34,251 bases of DNA from a virus. A model generated the notes under the pieces. The model did not search any database, was not told where the DNA came from, and worked only from the letters and a program-made list of their open reading frames with translations. Shown here piece by piece: positions 1-6,825 of this stretch; position 1 is the first letter of the stretch; each line of letters begins with the position of its first letter. The translations under genes and the position numbers were made by a program. The DNA is taken from the IMG/VR virus record IMGVR_UViG_3300042453_000219, positions 1 to 34,251 of that record; one strand, 5' to 3'.

Positions 1-127
1 GAGTGCTTGAATTTACAGTTACCGATTCAAGAACTTTTGCATCTAGCGCAGGGACGCTTATTGGTGCTGATACTGGTGGAAGATTCTTTCCTAGCGGATA
101 CATATCAAACGCACGTATAGTCAAAGG
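1..127. repeat. Terminal identity, copy 1 (circular assembly overlap)
   Basis: These 127 bases are identical to 34125-34251. The repeat is internal to a coding sequence, and both copies are read in the same frame, so joining the ends restores one continuous gene. A length of exactly 127 matches a common assembler k-mer size. This suggests that the repeat is how the contig records circularity and is not a biological direct terminal repeat. Confidence 0.9.
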
Positions 128-1553
128 CAGGGCAGTCTACACATCTGCTTTCACCCCTCCGACAACACCTTTAGGCGCAACCTCGGGTGGGCAGAACCCA
201 CCGCAGGGAACAGAAACGTCTCTGCTCACCTGCCAATCCAATCGCTTTATAGACAACAGCACAAACGCATTTGCCATCACTCGCAACGGTGATGTGCGTG
301 TAACCCCCTTCAGTCCTTTCGCACCCTCTGCTGCTTACGATCCTGCCGTGAATGGCGGGAGTGGGTATTTCGATGGTACGGGGGACTATCTTTCTATTGC
401 GGATAACGCTGCATTTGAACTAGGCAGTTCCAACTTCGCAATTGAAGCATGGGTATATCCTTTAGCGTTACCAGGAAATAATGCTATTGCCAATGTTGCG
501 TCTCAATACATAACTACCGGATCAAGATCATTCCTTTTTGCTTTATATAATAATGCTGGAACCATGCAACTATTATTCCAGCCTGTAAGCGGATCAACAG
601 ATACAGCAATCTCACAAAACTTTGCTTTCAAAATTGGAGAGTGGGCGCACATTGCCGCTGTTCGATCAGGCAATAACATAACTTTGTACGGCAATGGTGC
701 TTCTCTTGGGACAACGGCTTATTCCAGCACTATAAACAATGCAACAGGATCGTACCTTGTAGGCGCTAGGTTTAACTCGTCTTCTGTTGCGGAGTTACTT
801 TTCAATGGATATATAGCAGGGCATCGTTTAATCGTTGGTTCTGATACAGCACCCTCTGGTATACCTACAGCCCCACCAACAGCAATCACCAACACCAGCC
901 TCCTCTGCAACTTCACCAACGCTGGCATATTCGACAACACAGGCAAGAACAACCTAGAGACAGTCGGCAATGCTCAGATAGACACCACCACTAAGAAGTT
1001 TGGTACAGGGTCTATGGAGTTTGATGGGACTGAGGATTATTTAATTTCTCCGGCGTCTCCTGAGTACCAGTTTGGGAGCGGAAACTTTACGGTAGAGGCG
1101 TGGATTTACCCAACTGTTGTTGGCGGCGGCACACTCACTAGACAAATTGTCGGTACACATGGATTTATTGGATCTCAAGATATGGGGTGGGGGCTTGGTA
1201 TAAATCCATCCAGTAAATTGACTTTTTATATGTGTTTATCTAACTCTTGCCAAGTAGTAACCGAAACTGGTACGCGCTCCACCAATACGTGGATTCATGT
1301 TGCCGCAGTTAGAAGTGGAACAACGCTAACTTTGTACGTAAATGGGGTAAGCGTTGGGTCTGGCACTGTGTCTACAAACGACACTGTGGCAACAAGACTA
1401 AAAATCGCGTCGGATGAGGCCAATTCGCTATCGCCAACCATCGGGAACTCTCAGGTTTCGTTCAACGGCTACATCGACGACCTCCGCATTACCAAAGGTG
1501 TGGCTCGCTACCCAACAGAGCCGTTCCCTACTAAAGCATTCCCAGATTTGTAA
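1..1553 (+). CDS. LamG-domain tail adhesin, 3' part (split by window ends)
   Basis: This is the C-terminal part of a large virion adhesin whose N-terminus is at 33584-34251; joined over the 127-base overlap it is about 697 residues. The visible frame starts at base 3. It carries two LamG/concanavalin-A-like modules, each opening with a FDGT-D-YL motif and followed by a G-NF-(I/V)EAW-(I/V)YP strand (about residues 120-270 and 335-500 of this part). A third module sits in the other half. Such jelly-roll domains usually bind glycans, so host-surface recognition is likely. The stop overlaps the next gene as TAATG. Codon use and AT content vary along the gene, suggesting mosaic origin. The receptor cannot be inferred. 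Confidence 0.8.
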   Translation, partial: VLEFTVTDSRTFASSAGTLIGADTGGRFFPSGYISNARIVKGRAVYTSAFTPPTTPLGATSGGQNPPQGTETSLLTCQSNRFIDNSTNAFAITRNGDVRVTPFSPFAPSAAYDPAVNGGSGYFDGTGDYLSIADNAAFELGSSNFAIEAWVYPLALPGNNAIANVASQYITTGSRSFLFALYNNAGTMQLLFQPVSGSTDTAISQNFAFKIGEWAHIAAVRSGNNITLYGNGASLGTTAYSSTINNATGSYLVGARFNSSSVAELLFNGYIAGHRLIVGSDTAPSGIPTAPPTAITNTSLLCNFTNAGIFDNTGKNNLETVGNAQIDTTTKKFGTGSMEFDGTEDYLISPASPEYQFGSGNFTVEAWIYPTVVGGGTLTRQIVGTHGFIGSQDMGWGLGINPSSKLTFYMCLSNSCQVVTETGTRSTNTWIHVAAVRSGTTLTLYVNGVSVGSGTVSTNDTVATRLKIASDEANSLSPTIGNSQVSFNGYIDDLRITKGVARYPTEPFPTKAFPDL

Positions 1554-2098
1554 TGGAAAAATTTTGCACAAAATGTAAACAAACAAAAGATGTTTCTTTG
1601 TTTTATAAAAATAGTTGCACTAAAGATGGTAAGTCATATTGGTGTAAAGTATGCGCCAATGAGTATATAAAACACTATTACAAAACAACATCATTCAGAC
1701 AGTATGTTTTAGATAAGTCCAAGCAAAGACAAAAGGAAAAAGCAAAAGAAGTTTCTGAGTACAAAAAACAATGGCGGCAAAAAAATATAATTAGATTGTT
1801 AGATTACGACAAACAAAGATACTTAAAGTCAAAGCATGTTTATATAGAAAGAGTTGCTAAAAGAAAAGCTAAGAAATTACAGGCCACACCTAAGTGGGCA
1901 GATGTCAATCTTATGCGAGCTTATTACGCCATGTCTAAATTGCTAGATAAACTTAATCCTTTTGTAAAACATCATGTTGACCACATTGTTCCGCTACAAA
2001 ATAAATTTGTGTGCGGTTTGCATACGCATACAAACTTGCAAATTTTAACGGCAAAACAAAATATGGAAAAGTCTAACAAGTTTAGTATTAATCAATAA
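1553..2098 (+). CDS. HNH endonuclease with N-terminal zinc-ribbon-like motif
   Basis: The 181-residue protein has C5-x2-C8 and C31-x2-C34 pairs at the N-terminus, a long Lys/Arg-rich helical middle, and a C-terminal HNH core: HHVDHIVPL near residue 140, then THTNLQ and NMEKSNK. This is the layout of free-standing phage HNH endonucleases, which cut DNA and often spread as homing genes. Its DNA is far more AT-rich than the genes on either side, with many AAA and TTA codons, pointing to recent acquisition. It starts on the TAATG overlap with the adhesin gene. A role in packaging or restriction is possible, but homing is the simpler reading. Confidence 0.8.
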   Translation: MEKFCTKCKQTKDVSLFYKNSCTKDGKSYWCKVCANEYIKHYYKTTSFRQYVLDKSKQRQKEKAKEVSEYKKQWRQKNIIRLLDYDKQRYLKSKHVYIERVAKRKAKKLQATPKWADVNLMRAYYAMSKLLDKLNPFVKHHVDHIVPLQNKFVCGLHTHTNLQILTAKQNMEKSNKFSINQ

Positions 2099-2108
2099 GG
2101 AGTAGTTC

Positions 2109-2555
2109 ATGCTTATCTACAAAGACGGGCAAGTAGCCCATTACAAAGAGATCTTTAGTAACACCAGCTTCTCCGCATCTGGGCCTAGCGATGAGTTCTT
2201 GGCAGAGCAGGGGGCGGTCAAGGTCAATGTTTTTAAGGATCACAATAGAGCCACGCAGAAGCTCGTTTCTGCCGAGCCTTATGTCGAGGATGGCTGGTGC
2301 TATACCGTGACAGTCGCAGACAAGACAGACGACGAGATCGCTGCCGATGCTGATGCTAGGGCCGCACAGGTACGCGCACAGCGGGATCGCCTGCTTGCTG
2401 ATAGCGATTGGACGCAAGTCCTAGACGCGCCTGTAGACCGTACTGCTTGGGCCACCTATCGCCAAGCTCTCCGTGATCTGCCGCAAGCAGAAAACTTCCC
2501 AGATGTCGCTATGCCTGCTATGCCTGGATCTACTGCTGGAAACGTCGAGGCGTAA
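2109..2555 (+). CDS. Tail fibre assembly/chaperone-like protein
   Basis: The gene encodes 148 residues behind a good ribosome site (AAGGAG, 2097-2102). The second half has a helix with the pattern RAQRDRLLADSDWTQ, followed by DR-AWA-YRQALRDLP. This is the hallmark of the phage tail assembly chaperone family Phage_tail_APC, which is commonly encoded just after tail fibre genes. The first half looks like a small beta domain. The position next to the LamG adhesin, separated only by the HNH gene, fits a protein that helps the fibre fold or attach. The HNH gene has apparently inserted between fibre and helper. Confidence 0.7.
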   Translation: MLIYKDGQVAHYKEIFSNTSFSASGPSDEFLAEQGAVKVNVFKDHNRATQKLVSAEPYVEDGWCYTVTVADKTDDEIAADADARAAQVRAQRDRLLADSDWTQVLDAPVDRTAWATYRQALRDLPQAENFPDVAMPAMPGSTAGNVEA

Positions 2556-2559
2556 TACA

Positions 2560-2586
2560 ATAGAACCTCTTACATGGGGGTTCTAT
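2560..2586 (+). promoter_or_regulatory. Hairpin covering a ribosome site and start codon
   Basis: ATAGAACC (2560-2567) pairs perfectly with GGTTCTAT (2579-2586) around an 11-base loop. The right arm contains part of the GGGGG ribosome site and the first two bases of the ATG at 2585. In RNA the stem would hide the start of the following gene unless it is opened. No T-tract follows, so it is not a standard terminator. Confidence 0.5.
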
Positions 2587-3229
2587 GACTACAAGCACGG
2601 GGGATGGTGGTAAGCCTTACACAGTAGCAATCGTCGCAATGGGTCCTAGCCGAGAGGACTATATAAAAGAATGTATAGCGCGGTCTTCTCGGTTCCAAGT
2701 AGCAGACGAGACTTGGGCTATAAATGCGATGGGCGGAATCATCCAGCATGACCGCCTTTTCGTTATGGATGACTTACCTTACTTCGCAAAGGTAGCGCGG
2801 TCAGAGAACCCTGGACTTGTCGGATATTCCGACTGGTTGCATAAGCACCCTGGCCCGATATACGCCCAACGAGCCTATCCTGAGTATCCTGGCGCGGTGG
2901 CCTACCCGCTAGAGGAAGTCCTAAATACGGTCAAATATCCGTACATCAACAACACGACGGTCTATGCGATTCTTTACGCCATATACCTTGGGGTAAAGCA
3001 CATCAAGCTATATGGCATGGACTTTACTTATGCCAACAATAAGGGCTTTGCCGAGGCCGGTAGAGCCTGTCTTGAGCATTGGCTGAGAGATGCTATCTGG
3101 CGCGGCATCAAGGTCACTATTGCCCCATCTTCTACCCTTATGGACCAGATGCAGAACCGCCCGCTGTATGGCTACAGTACGCCGCCAAAGATTACCTATA
3201 CAGACGGGAAGTACAAGGTCGAACAATAG
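2585..3229 (+). CDS. MptE-like/sialyltransferase-like Rossmann protein
   Basis: The 214-residue protein begins with a beta strand and glycine turn (VAIVAMGPS), then a TWAIN-MG motif and a D-LFVMDDL strand. Later it has a helix-strand unit, AIYLGVKHIKLYGMDF, near residue 140. This pattern is seen in phage proteins often labelled norphogenetic and in the DUF115/MptE-like group, which is related to sialyltransferase-type Rossmann folds. A nucleotide-sugar or small-molecule transfer role is an inference. The gene lies between the fibre helper and the lysis genes, and its start is covered by a hairpin (2560-2586). The exact function is unknown. Confidence 0.5.
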   Translation: MTTSTGDGGKPYTVAIVAMGPSREDYIKECIARSSRFQVADETWAINAMGGIIQHDRLFVMDDLPYFAKVARSENPGLVGYSDWLHKHPGPIYAQRAYPEYPGAVAYPLEEVLNTVKYPYINNTTVYAILYAIYLGVKHIKLYGMDFTYANNKGFAEAGRACLEHWLRDAIWRGIKVTIAPSSTLMDQMQNRPLYGYSTPPKITYTDGKYKVEQ

Positions 3230-3288
3230 TTTGCCTGTAATACTTAATGATTTATTATCTGGGCAGTCTTTTTCCCAGAGGGTGTCGT

Positions 3289-3558
3289 ATGGAATGGCAA
3301 ACGGTCATCAACATCGCGCTAGGCACGATGATGTCTCTTATAGGTTGGTTTGCCAGAGAGATATGGGAAACTATAAAAGAGCTAAGGAAAGAAATCCGAG
3401 ACCTAGACCAGAAAATGCACCAAGACTTTGTGCGGCGCGATGACTTTAAGGATTCGATGGCCGAACACAAAAAAGATATGCAGCGAGGTTTCGATGAAGT
3501 CAAAGAACTTATCGGCGCTGTTTTCAAACGCTTGGATCAAAAACAAGATCGGCCATGA
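3289..3558 (+). CDS. Small membrane protein with coiled coil (lysis region)
   Basis: The 89-residue product begins at ATG 3289, behind an AGAGGG ribosome site. A further upstream in-frame start lacks a good site. Residues 4-20 form one hydrophobic segment (VINIALGTMMSLIGWF). The rest is a highly charged amphipathic helix suited to a coiled coil. It is the first of four membrane-associated genes preceding the endolysin. It could be an accessory holin, a holin regulator or a spanin-like part, but no lipobox or typical spanin layout is visible. The function is unassigned. Confidence 0.65.
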   Translation: MEWQTVINIALGTMMSLIGWFAREIWETIKELRKEIRDLDQKMHQDFVRRDDFKDSMAEHKKDMQRGFDEVKELIGAVFKRLDQKQDRP

Positions 3559-3561
3559 GAA

Positions 3562-4026
3562 ATGCTGGTGGAACTTGCGGCGGCCAATGCCGCGTTTGCA
3601 GTCATCAAAGAGGCCATCTCTAACGGTGGTGAAATCGTTTCCGCCGGTCGCGCGGTTATTGATTGGTTCATTGCTCGAGACACTTTACAAGAAAAGGTCC
3701 AAAGCAAGCCTGCAGAGGAGCGATCCGATCTTGAAGAATTTTTTGCTCTTGAAGAACTCAAAAAACAACAACAAGAGTTAAAAGAAATGATGATTTATTC
3801 CGGTCGCCCAGGAATTTGGGATGACTGGGTGGCTTTCCAGGTAAAAGCAAAACAGGCTAGAGATGTTGCTTGGCAAAAAGTTTTGCAAGAACAAGAAGAA
3901 AAAAAAAGAAAAAAAGAAGCTCTAATTGAGCGTTTAATTTTAGGTTTTTGGTTAACTGTCCTCGGCTTAGTATTGGCTGGCATCATTATGGGCGCGGTCT
4001 GGCTCTATACGAAAGGCAAGCTATGA
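3562..4026 (+). CDS. Tail-anchored coiled-coil membrane protein
   Basis: The product has 154 residues. An alanine-rich N-terminal helix is followed by a long stretch rich in Glu, Lys and Gln (including QQQELKEMM and EEKKRKKEALIE), consistent with coiled coil. One strong C-terminal membrane segment (about residues 126-148) ends in a short basic tail. The layout is tail-anchored, with most of the protein in the cytoplasm. It starts 3 bases after the previous stop and overlaps the next gene by four bases. Its place in the lysis block suggests an accessory role in membrane disruption or lysis timing. This is not shown by any motif. Confidence 0.65.
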   Translation: MLVELAAANAAFAVIKEAISNGGEIVSAGRAVIDWFIARDTLQEKVQSKPAEERSDLEEFFALEELKKQQQELKEMMIYSGRPGIWDDWVAFQVKAKQARDVAWQKVLQEQEEKKRKKEALIERLILGFWLTVLGLVLAGIIMGAVWLYTKGKL

Positions 4027-4298
4027 ATGAACGCATGACCACAGAGGAGATCGAGGTTCGGGTCTGGGCCTGGATCGTGATGATCCTCGCAAGCATTCTT
4101 CTATTGTCCGTGTGCGCTATCTTGGGCGCGGTAATCTTCGTAGATCAGGACATGGATAAGATCGCACCTATAGACGAAGCCTTCCTTGGGATAATGAAAG
4201 ACATCATGCTTCTATGTATCGGGGCCGTAGGCGGGATCGTAGGCCGCAAAGGTGCTTATGCTGCCGCTAATGCTATGACCCGCAAGGAGGCCGAATAA
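4023..4298 (+). CDS. Two-segment membrane protein, putative holin
   Basis: The start at ATG 4023 gives 91 residues and an ATGA overlap with the upstream gene. There are two hydrophobic segments: about residues 14-39 (VWAWIVMILASILLLSVCAILGAVIF) and a second, more glycine-rich one at about 60-80. A short acidic loop lies between them. The size and two-span layout match class II holins, which form lesions in the inner membrane at a programmed time. The next gene is a better holin match, so this could be a partner, an antiholin or a pinholin. The stop shares bases with the next ATG (TAATG). Confidence 0.6.
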   Translation: MNERMTTEEIEVRVWAWIVMILASILLLSVCAILGAVIFVDQDMDKIAPIDEAFLGIMKDIMLLCIGAVGGIVGRKGAYAAANAMTRKEAE

Positions 4299-4729
4299 TG
4301 CTGCCTATAGCCGCCCTTCTTTCTATTGGGGAAAAAGTTCTTGATAAGGTTATTCCCGATCCTAACGCCAAGGCAGAAGCCCAAGCCAAACTGATGGAGA
4401 TGGCTCAAAAGGGTCAACTTGCAGAGTTAGAGGCGATGGGCAAAGAGATGGAGTCTGCTCGCAACCGAGAGATTCAGATCGCCACCAGCGATGCCGCACC
4501 GCTACTCAACAAGATCGTGACCCCAGTTTTGGCTCTGGGAACCGTGGGGCTTACCTTTATCCTTTTCGCGGTCATCATCTTCGTAGATGTAGACGAGCAA
4601 TCAAAAGACATTCTGGTTTATGTCTTGGGTGCGCTGACCTCGGCGGTAACTATGGTTCTGGGCTATTACTTTGGAAGCTCTGCCGGTAGCAAAGAGAAGG
4701 ACAACAAGATCAAGGAGTTAATGAAGTGA
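4298..4729 (+). CDS. Holin, 3TM/gene-transfer-agent type
   Basis: The 143-residue protein has a short hydrophobic N-terminal helix, an amphipathic helical middle (KAEAQAKLMEMAQKGQLAELEA) and two clear membrane segments (about residues 71-96 and 105-127), ending in a Lys-rich tail. This is the pattern of the Holin_3TMs family (PF11351), known from gene transfer agents and phages. Such proteins permeabilise the inner membrane to release endolysin. It overlaps the M15 endolysin gene by GTGA, as expected of a holin-endolysin pair, with AAGGAG upstream of the next start inside its 3' end. Confidence 0.75.
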   Translation: MLPIAALLSIGEKVLDKVIPDPNAKAEAQAKLMEMAQKGQLAELEAMGKEMESARNREIQIATSDAAPLLNKIVTPVLALGTVGLTFILFAVIIFVDVDEQSKDILVYVLGALTSAVTMVLGYYFGSSAGSKEKDNKIKELMK

Positions 4730-5193
4730 CCCAACTGACCAAGAATTTTTCCTTGGCTGAGATGACCAAAAGCGAGACGGCTTTGCGCTTAGACATGGAC
4801 AACACCCCAGGCGATCAAGAGATTGCCAACCTAAAGACCTTATGCGAAAAGGTTCTGCAACCAGTACGGGATCACTACGGTAAAGGCGTGAAAGTCAATT
4901 CAGGCTTTCGCCACCCAGAGGTCAATGCTAAAGTGGGCGGCAGTAAGACCTCGGATCATTGCCGAGGCATGGCGGCAGACATAGAGATTCCTGGGGTAGC
5001 CAATGCAGATCTTGCTTCTTATATACGAGACAATCTTCAGTTCACTCAACTCATTCTTGAATTCTATACTCCTGGTGTACCTGATTCTGGTTGGGTTCAT
5101 GTTAGTTACGATGGCCAAAATCTAAAGAAACAATCTATGACCGCGACCAAAAAAGACGGCAAAACGGTCTACTTACCAGGGCTTATTGCTTAA
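4726..5193 (+). CDS. Endolysin, peptidase M15 (L,D/D,D-peptidase type)
   Basis: The 155-residue protein matches the Peptidase_M15_3 family, which cleaves the peptide side chains of peptidoglycan. The zinc ligands are visible as H78 and D85 in SDHCRGMAADI and H125 in GWVHVSY, preceded by the SGFRHP motif. No signal peptide is present, so release needs a holin. The start is GTG 4726, overlapping the holin stop, with AAGGAG about eight bases upstream. It is the last rightward gene and is followed by a strong terminator. Family length is typical. This is one of the surest calls in the window. Confidence 0.9.
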   Translation: MTQLTKNFSLAEMTKSETALRLDMDNTPGDQEIANLKTLCEKVLQPVRDHYGKGVKVNSGFRHPEVNAKVGGSKTSDHCRGMAADIEIPGVANADLASYIRDNLQFTQLILEFYTPGVPDSGWVHVSYDGQNLKKQSMTATKKDGKTVYLPGLIA

Positions 5194-5224
5194 CTGTTTA
5201 CCTCCCCTCCCTGTCACAAGGGTT

Positions 5225-5253
5225 AGCCCCACCTGAGCGTGGGGCTTTTTTTT
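5225..5253 (+). terminator. Rho-independent terminator closing the rightward arm
   Basis: AGCCCCAC (5225-5232) pairs with GTGGGGCT (5239-5246) around a six-base loop, followed by a run of eight T (5246-5253). It lies between the endolysin stop and the stop codon of the leftward ssb gene. It ends the long rightward transcript. There is no A-tract on the other side, so it would act poorly for the leftward arm. Confidence 0.92.
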
Positions 5254-5659
5254 AGAACGGTGGATCGTCTTCGTATTGCCCGCCAGAAGCCCGCGCATAG
5301 TCCCGAGCGGTCTCTCTGCTACCACTACCTTCTGGCTTGCCCAAGAGCGTTAAGCGCCCGACTACGACCTCTGTCGAGTACCTGTCGTTTCCTTCTTTGT
5401 CCTGGTACTTGGTGGTGCGAATCGACCCTTCTATGTGGATCTGGGAACCCTTCTTAACGTAGTTTTGCACGACCTCTGCGGCTTGGTTAAAAGCCACGAC
5501 CTTATGCCATTCCGTGTGTTCCTTGCGATCCGATCCCTTGCCCGAGAAGCTAGAGGTGGCGACAGCCATATTAGCTACAGGTGTTCCATCGGAGGTATGC
5601 CGAATCTCTGGGTCTTTTCCAAGCCTGCCTAAAATAAAAACCTTGTTTACTGAACTCAT
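5252..5659 (-). CDS. ssb: Single-stranded DNA-binding protein
   Basis: The 135-residue protein is a classic bacterial-type SSB. An OB-fold domain spans about residues 1-105, opening with VNKVFILGRLGKDPE and including TEWHKVVAFN and KKGSQIHIEG. A Gly/Ser-rich linker follows, then the acidic tail DDPPF, which in cells docks partner proteins such as exonucleases and RecO. It coats single-stranded DNA during phage replication and recombination. Its start overlaps the stop of the upstream small gene by ATGA, and its stop lies in the terminator T-run. It works alongside the exonuclease (5772-6518) and the annealing protein (10222-10782). Confidence 0.95.
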   Translation of the reverse strand: MSSVNKVFILGRLGKDPEIRHTSDGTPVANMAVATSSFSGKGSDRKEHTEWHKVVAFNQAAEVVQNYVKKGSQIHIEGSIRTTKYQDKEGNDRYSTEVVVGRLTLLGKPEGSGSRETARDYARASGGQYEDDPPF

Positions 5660-5772
5660 TTATTTCTCCAAAACAATGCAACGATTCCACCAACAAAGAA
5701 CCCAAACGCCATAGGCGCGAAGGCAAAGACGGCCATCCAAAGAAGAATGGCCAGAGGCGTTTCCCAATCCAT
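5656..5772 (-). CDS. 38-residue membrane protein
   Basis: A very short frame lies between the exonuclease and ssb genes. Its ATG overlaps the exonuclease stop (TAATG) and its stop overlaps the ssb start (ATGA). It begins MDWETPLAILLWMAV and is hydrophobic for most of its length, probably one or two tight membrane segments, ending RNK. Exact coupling on both sides and a composition unlike random frames argue that it is translated. Its function is unknown. Small phage membrane proteins in early operons can act in superinfection exclusion or host takeover, but nothing here shows that. Confidence 0.6.
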   Translation of the reverse strand: MDWETPLAILLWMAVFAFAPMAFGFFVGGIVALFWRNK

Positions 5773-6518
5773 TATTTATGGGCGTTCTTGATCTGCCAGA
5801 ACTCCAAAAGACTGACGAACATATCCCAGCCGCGAGCCAGATCTTCTTGAGTCCACTCTATGACCTCTAGGTGGCCAGGAACCGACCGCGATAGAAATAG
5901 GTTCGCGCACCTTGTACCGGCAGGCATATTTAACCCAGCACGATAGGCTGCAAGCTGCATTAGATGTTCGTCATAACCCTCGACCTTATCGCCTGGGGCA
6001 AAGTCCTTGGTCTTAATATCAACCACGACATTCTTGCTATGTAGATCGACCTTACCCCCAAAGCCTAGAGGCGAAGCAAAAGCCTTTTCTGCTGTCCAAT
6101 CCCATGTGCCGAACTTATCCATTAGGATCTTCTCGGTGGAAATGACGTAAGGCGCGAAGCCAATGTCATAAGTTGCCTTCTCATAGTGGCTCTGTACTGC
6201 CGCGTGGATTTCCGTACCGCGATCCGCTGCCTTTATTGCAGATTCTCGAGAGTCGTCCATCACGCGGGCAAGCCAGTCTTTCTCGCCCTCTCCGTCCTGG
6301 CGCGGTAGCGTAAGAGCCGCTAGTAAGACTTGCTCTTGCTTCCATTTCTCAAGACCAGGCTTTGCGGCTACCCCGAGAATCGTAGTCACAGACGGGACCA
6401 GATCTAGGGTTCGCGCATCTCGCAAGGTCGTGTTTCTCTCCTTGCCATTCTTGCCGATGACCGTATACATCGGGTTGCCTGCGCGGGTGTAATAGTGTGT
6501 GGCTTCTTTAATGCTCAT
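5772..6518 (-). CDS. PD-(D/E)XK exonuclease, RecB/Cas4-like
   Basis: The 248-residue protein shows the ordered RecB-family nuclease motifs: RGTEIHAAVQ (H105), E144 in the TAEKAF strand, D158 in GGKVDLH, the catalytic D167-I-K169, and Q188-x3-Y192. Such enzymes degrade one strand of duplex DNA to make single strands for recombination. Paired with the Sak/DUF1071 annealing protein and SSB, it would complete a phage recombination set. The start is chosen by AAGGAG just upstream of ATG 6518. No iron-sulphur cysteine cluster of true Cas4 is visible. It is coupled to the 38-residue gene downstream. Confidence 0.85.
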   Translation of the reverse strand: MSIKEATHYYTRAGNPMYTVIGKNGKERNTTLRDARTLDLVPSVTTILGVAAKPGLEKWKQEQVLLAALTLPRQDGEGEKDWLARVMDDSRESAIKAADRGTEIHAAVQSHYEKATYDIGFAPYVISTEKILMDKFGTWDWTAEKAFASPLGFGGKVDLHSKNVVVDIKTKDFAPGDKVEGYDEHLMQLAAYRAGLNMPAGTRCANLFLSRSVPGHLEVIEWTQEDLARGWDMFVSLLEFWQIKNAHK

Positions 6519-6537
6519 TTTCTTCTCCTTGGTTGTA

Positions 6538-6825
6538 CTACGTTCTATTATATAGCTGTTCTATTGTCATTGCCAATAGATCTAGTTCGCTCAGTTTGTA
6601 CCGCGTGTAGAAGGCTTTTTCGCCCATGCCGTGATAGCCAGAGTTCCCCCTATGGTGTTCTCGGCAAAGTGGAACTGTAAGGAAGTTACTGGCCCTCTGA
6701 GCCATGCCTTGCCCATGTCTAAGATGGTGGATCTCTGCCGGCGTGTCATCAAAGCCTAGATGCTTACATAGGATGCAGCCAATCTCGGCCACACGGTTAA
6801 GGTGTTCCTTCTCAGACTTGATCAT
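6538..6825 (-). CDS. Ref-like RecA-dependent HNH nuclease
   Basis: The 95-residue protein has C17-x2-C20, then EIHHLRHGQGM, VPLCREHHRG and a C-terminal FYTRYKLSELDLL segment. This motif set is that of the Ref family from phage P1 (RecA_dep_nuc), a zinc-containing HNH nuclease that cuts at RecA-made D-loops, and of related small phage HNH proteins. The length is shorter than P1 Ref but typical of the stand-alone nuclease domain. ATG 6825 is preferred over TTG 6831. The gene overlaps the 3' end of the epimerase gene by 14 bases. It fits a recombination or resolution job in the leftward replication operon. Confidence 0.8.
   Translation of the reverse strand: MIKSEKEHLNRVAEIGCILCKHLGFDDTPAEIHHLRHGQGMAQRASNFLTVPLCREHHRGNSGYHGMGEKAFYTRYKLSELDLLAMTIEQLYNRT

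Noticed and set aside
3090-3781. Additional plus-strand frames overlapping the lysis genes
   Set aside because: They are out of frame with genes that have good ribosome sites and membrane-protein patterns, and their translations are basic and low-complexity.
5225-5253. Bidirectional terminator
   Set aside because: There is a T-tract only on the rightward side; the leftward direction would lack a U-run.
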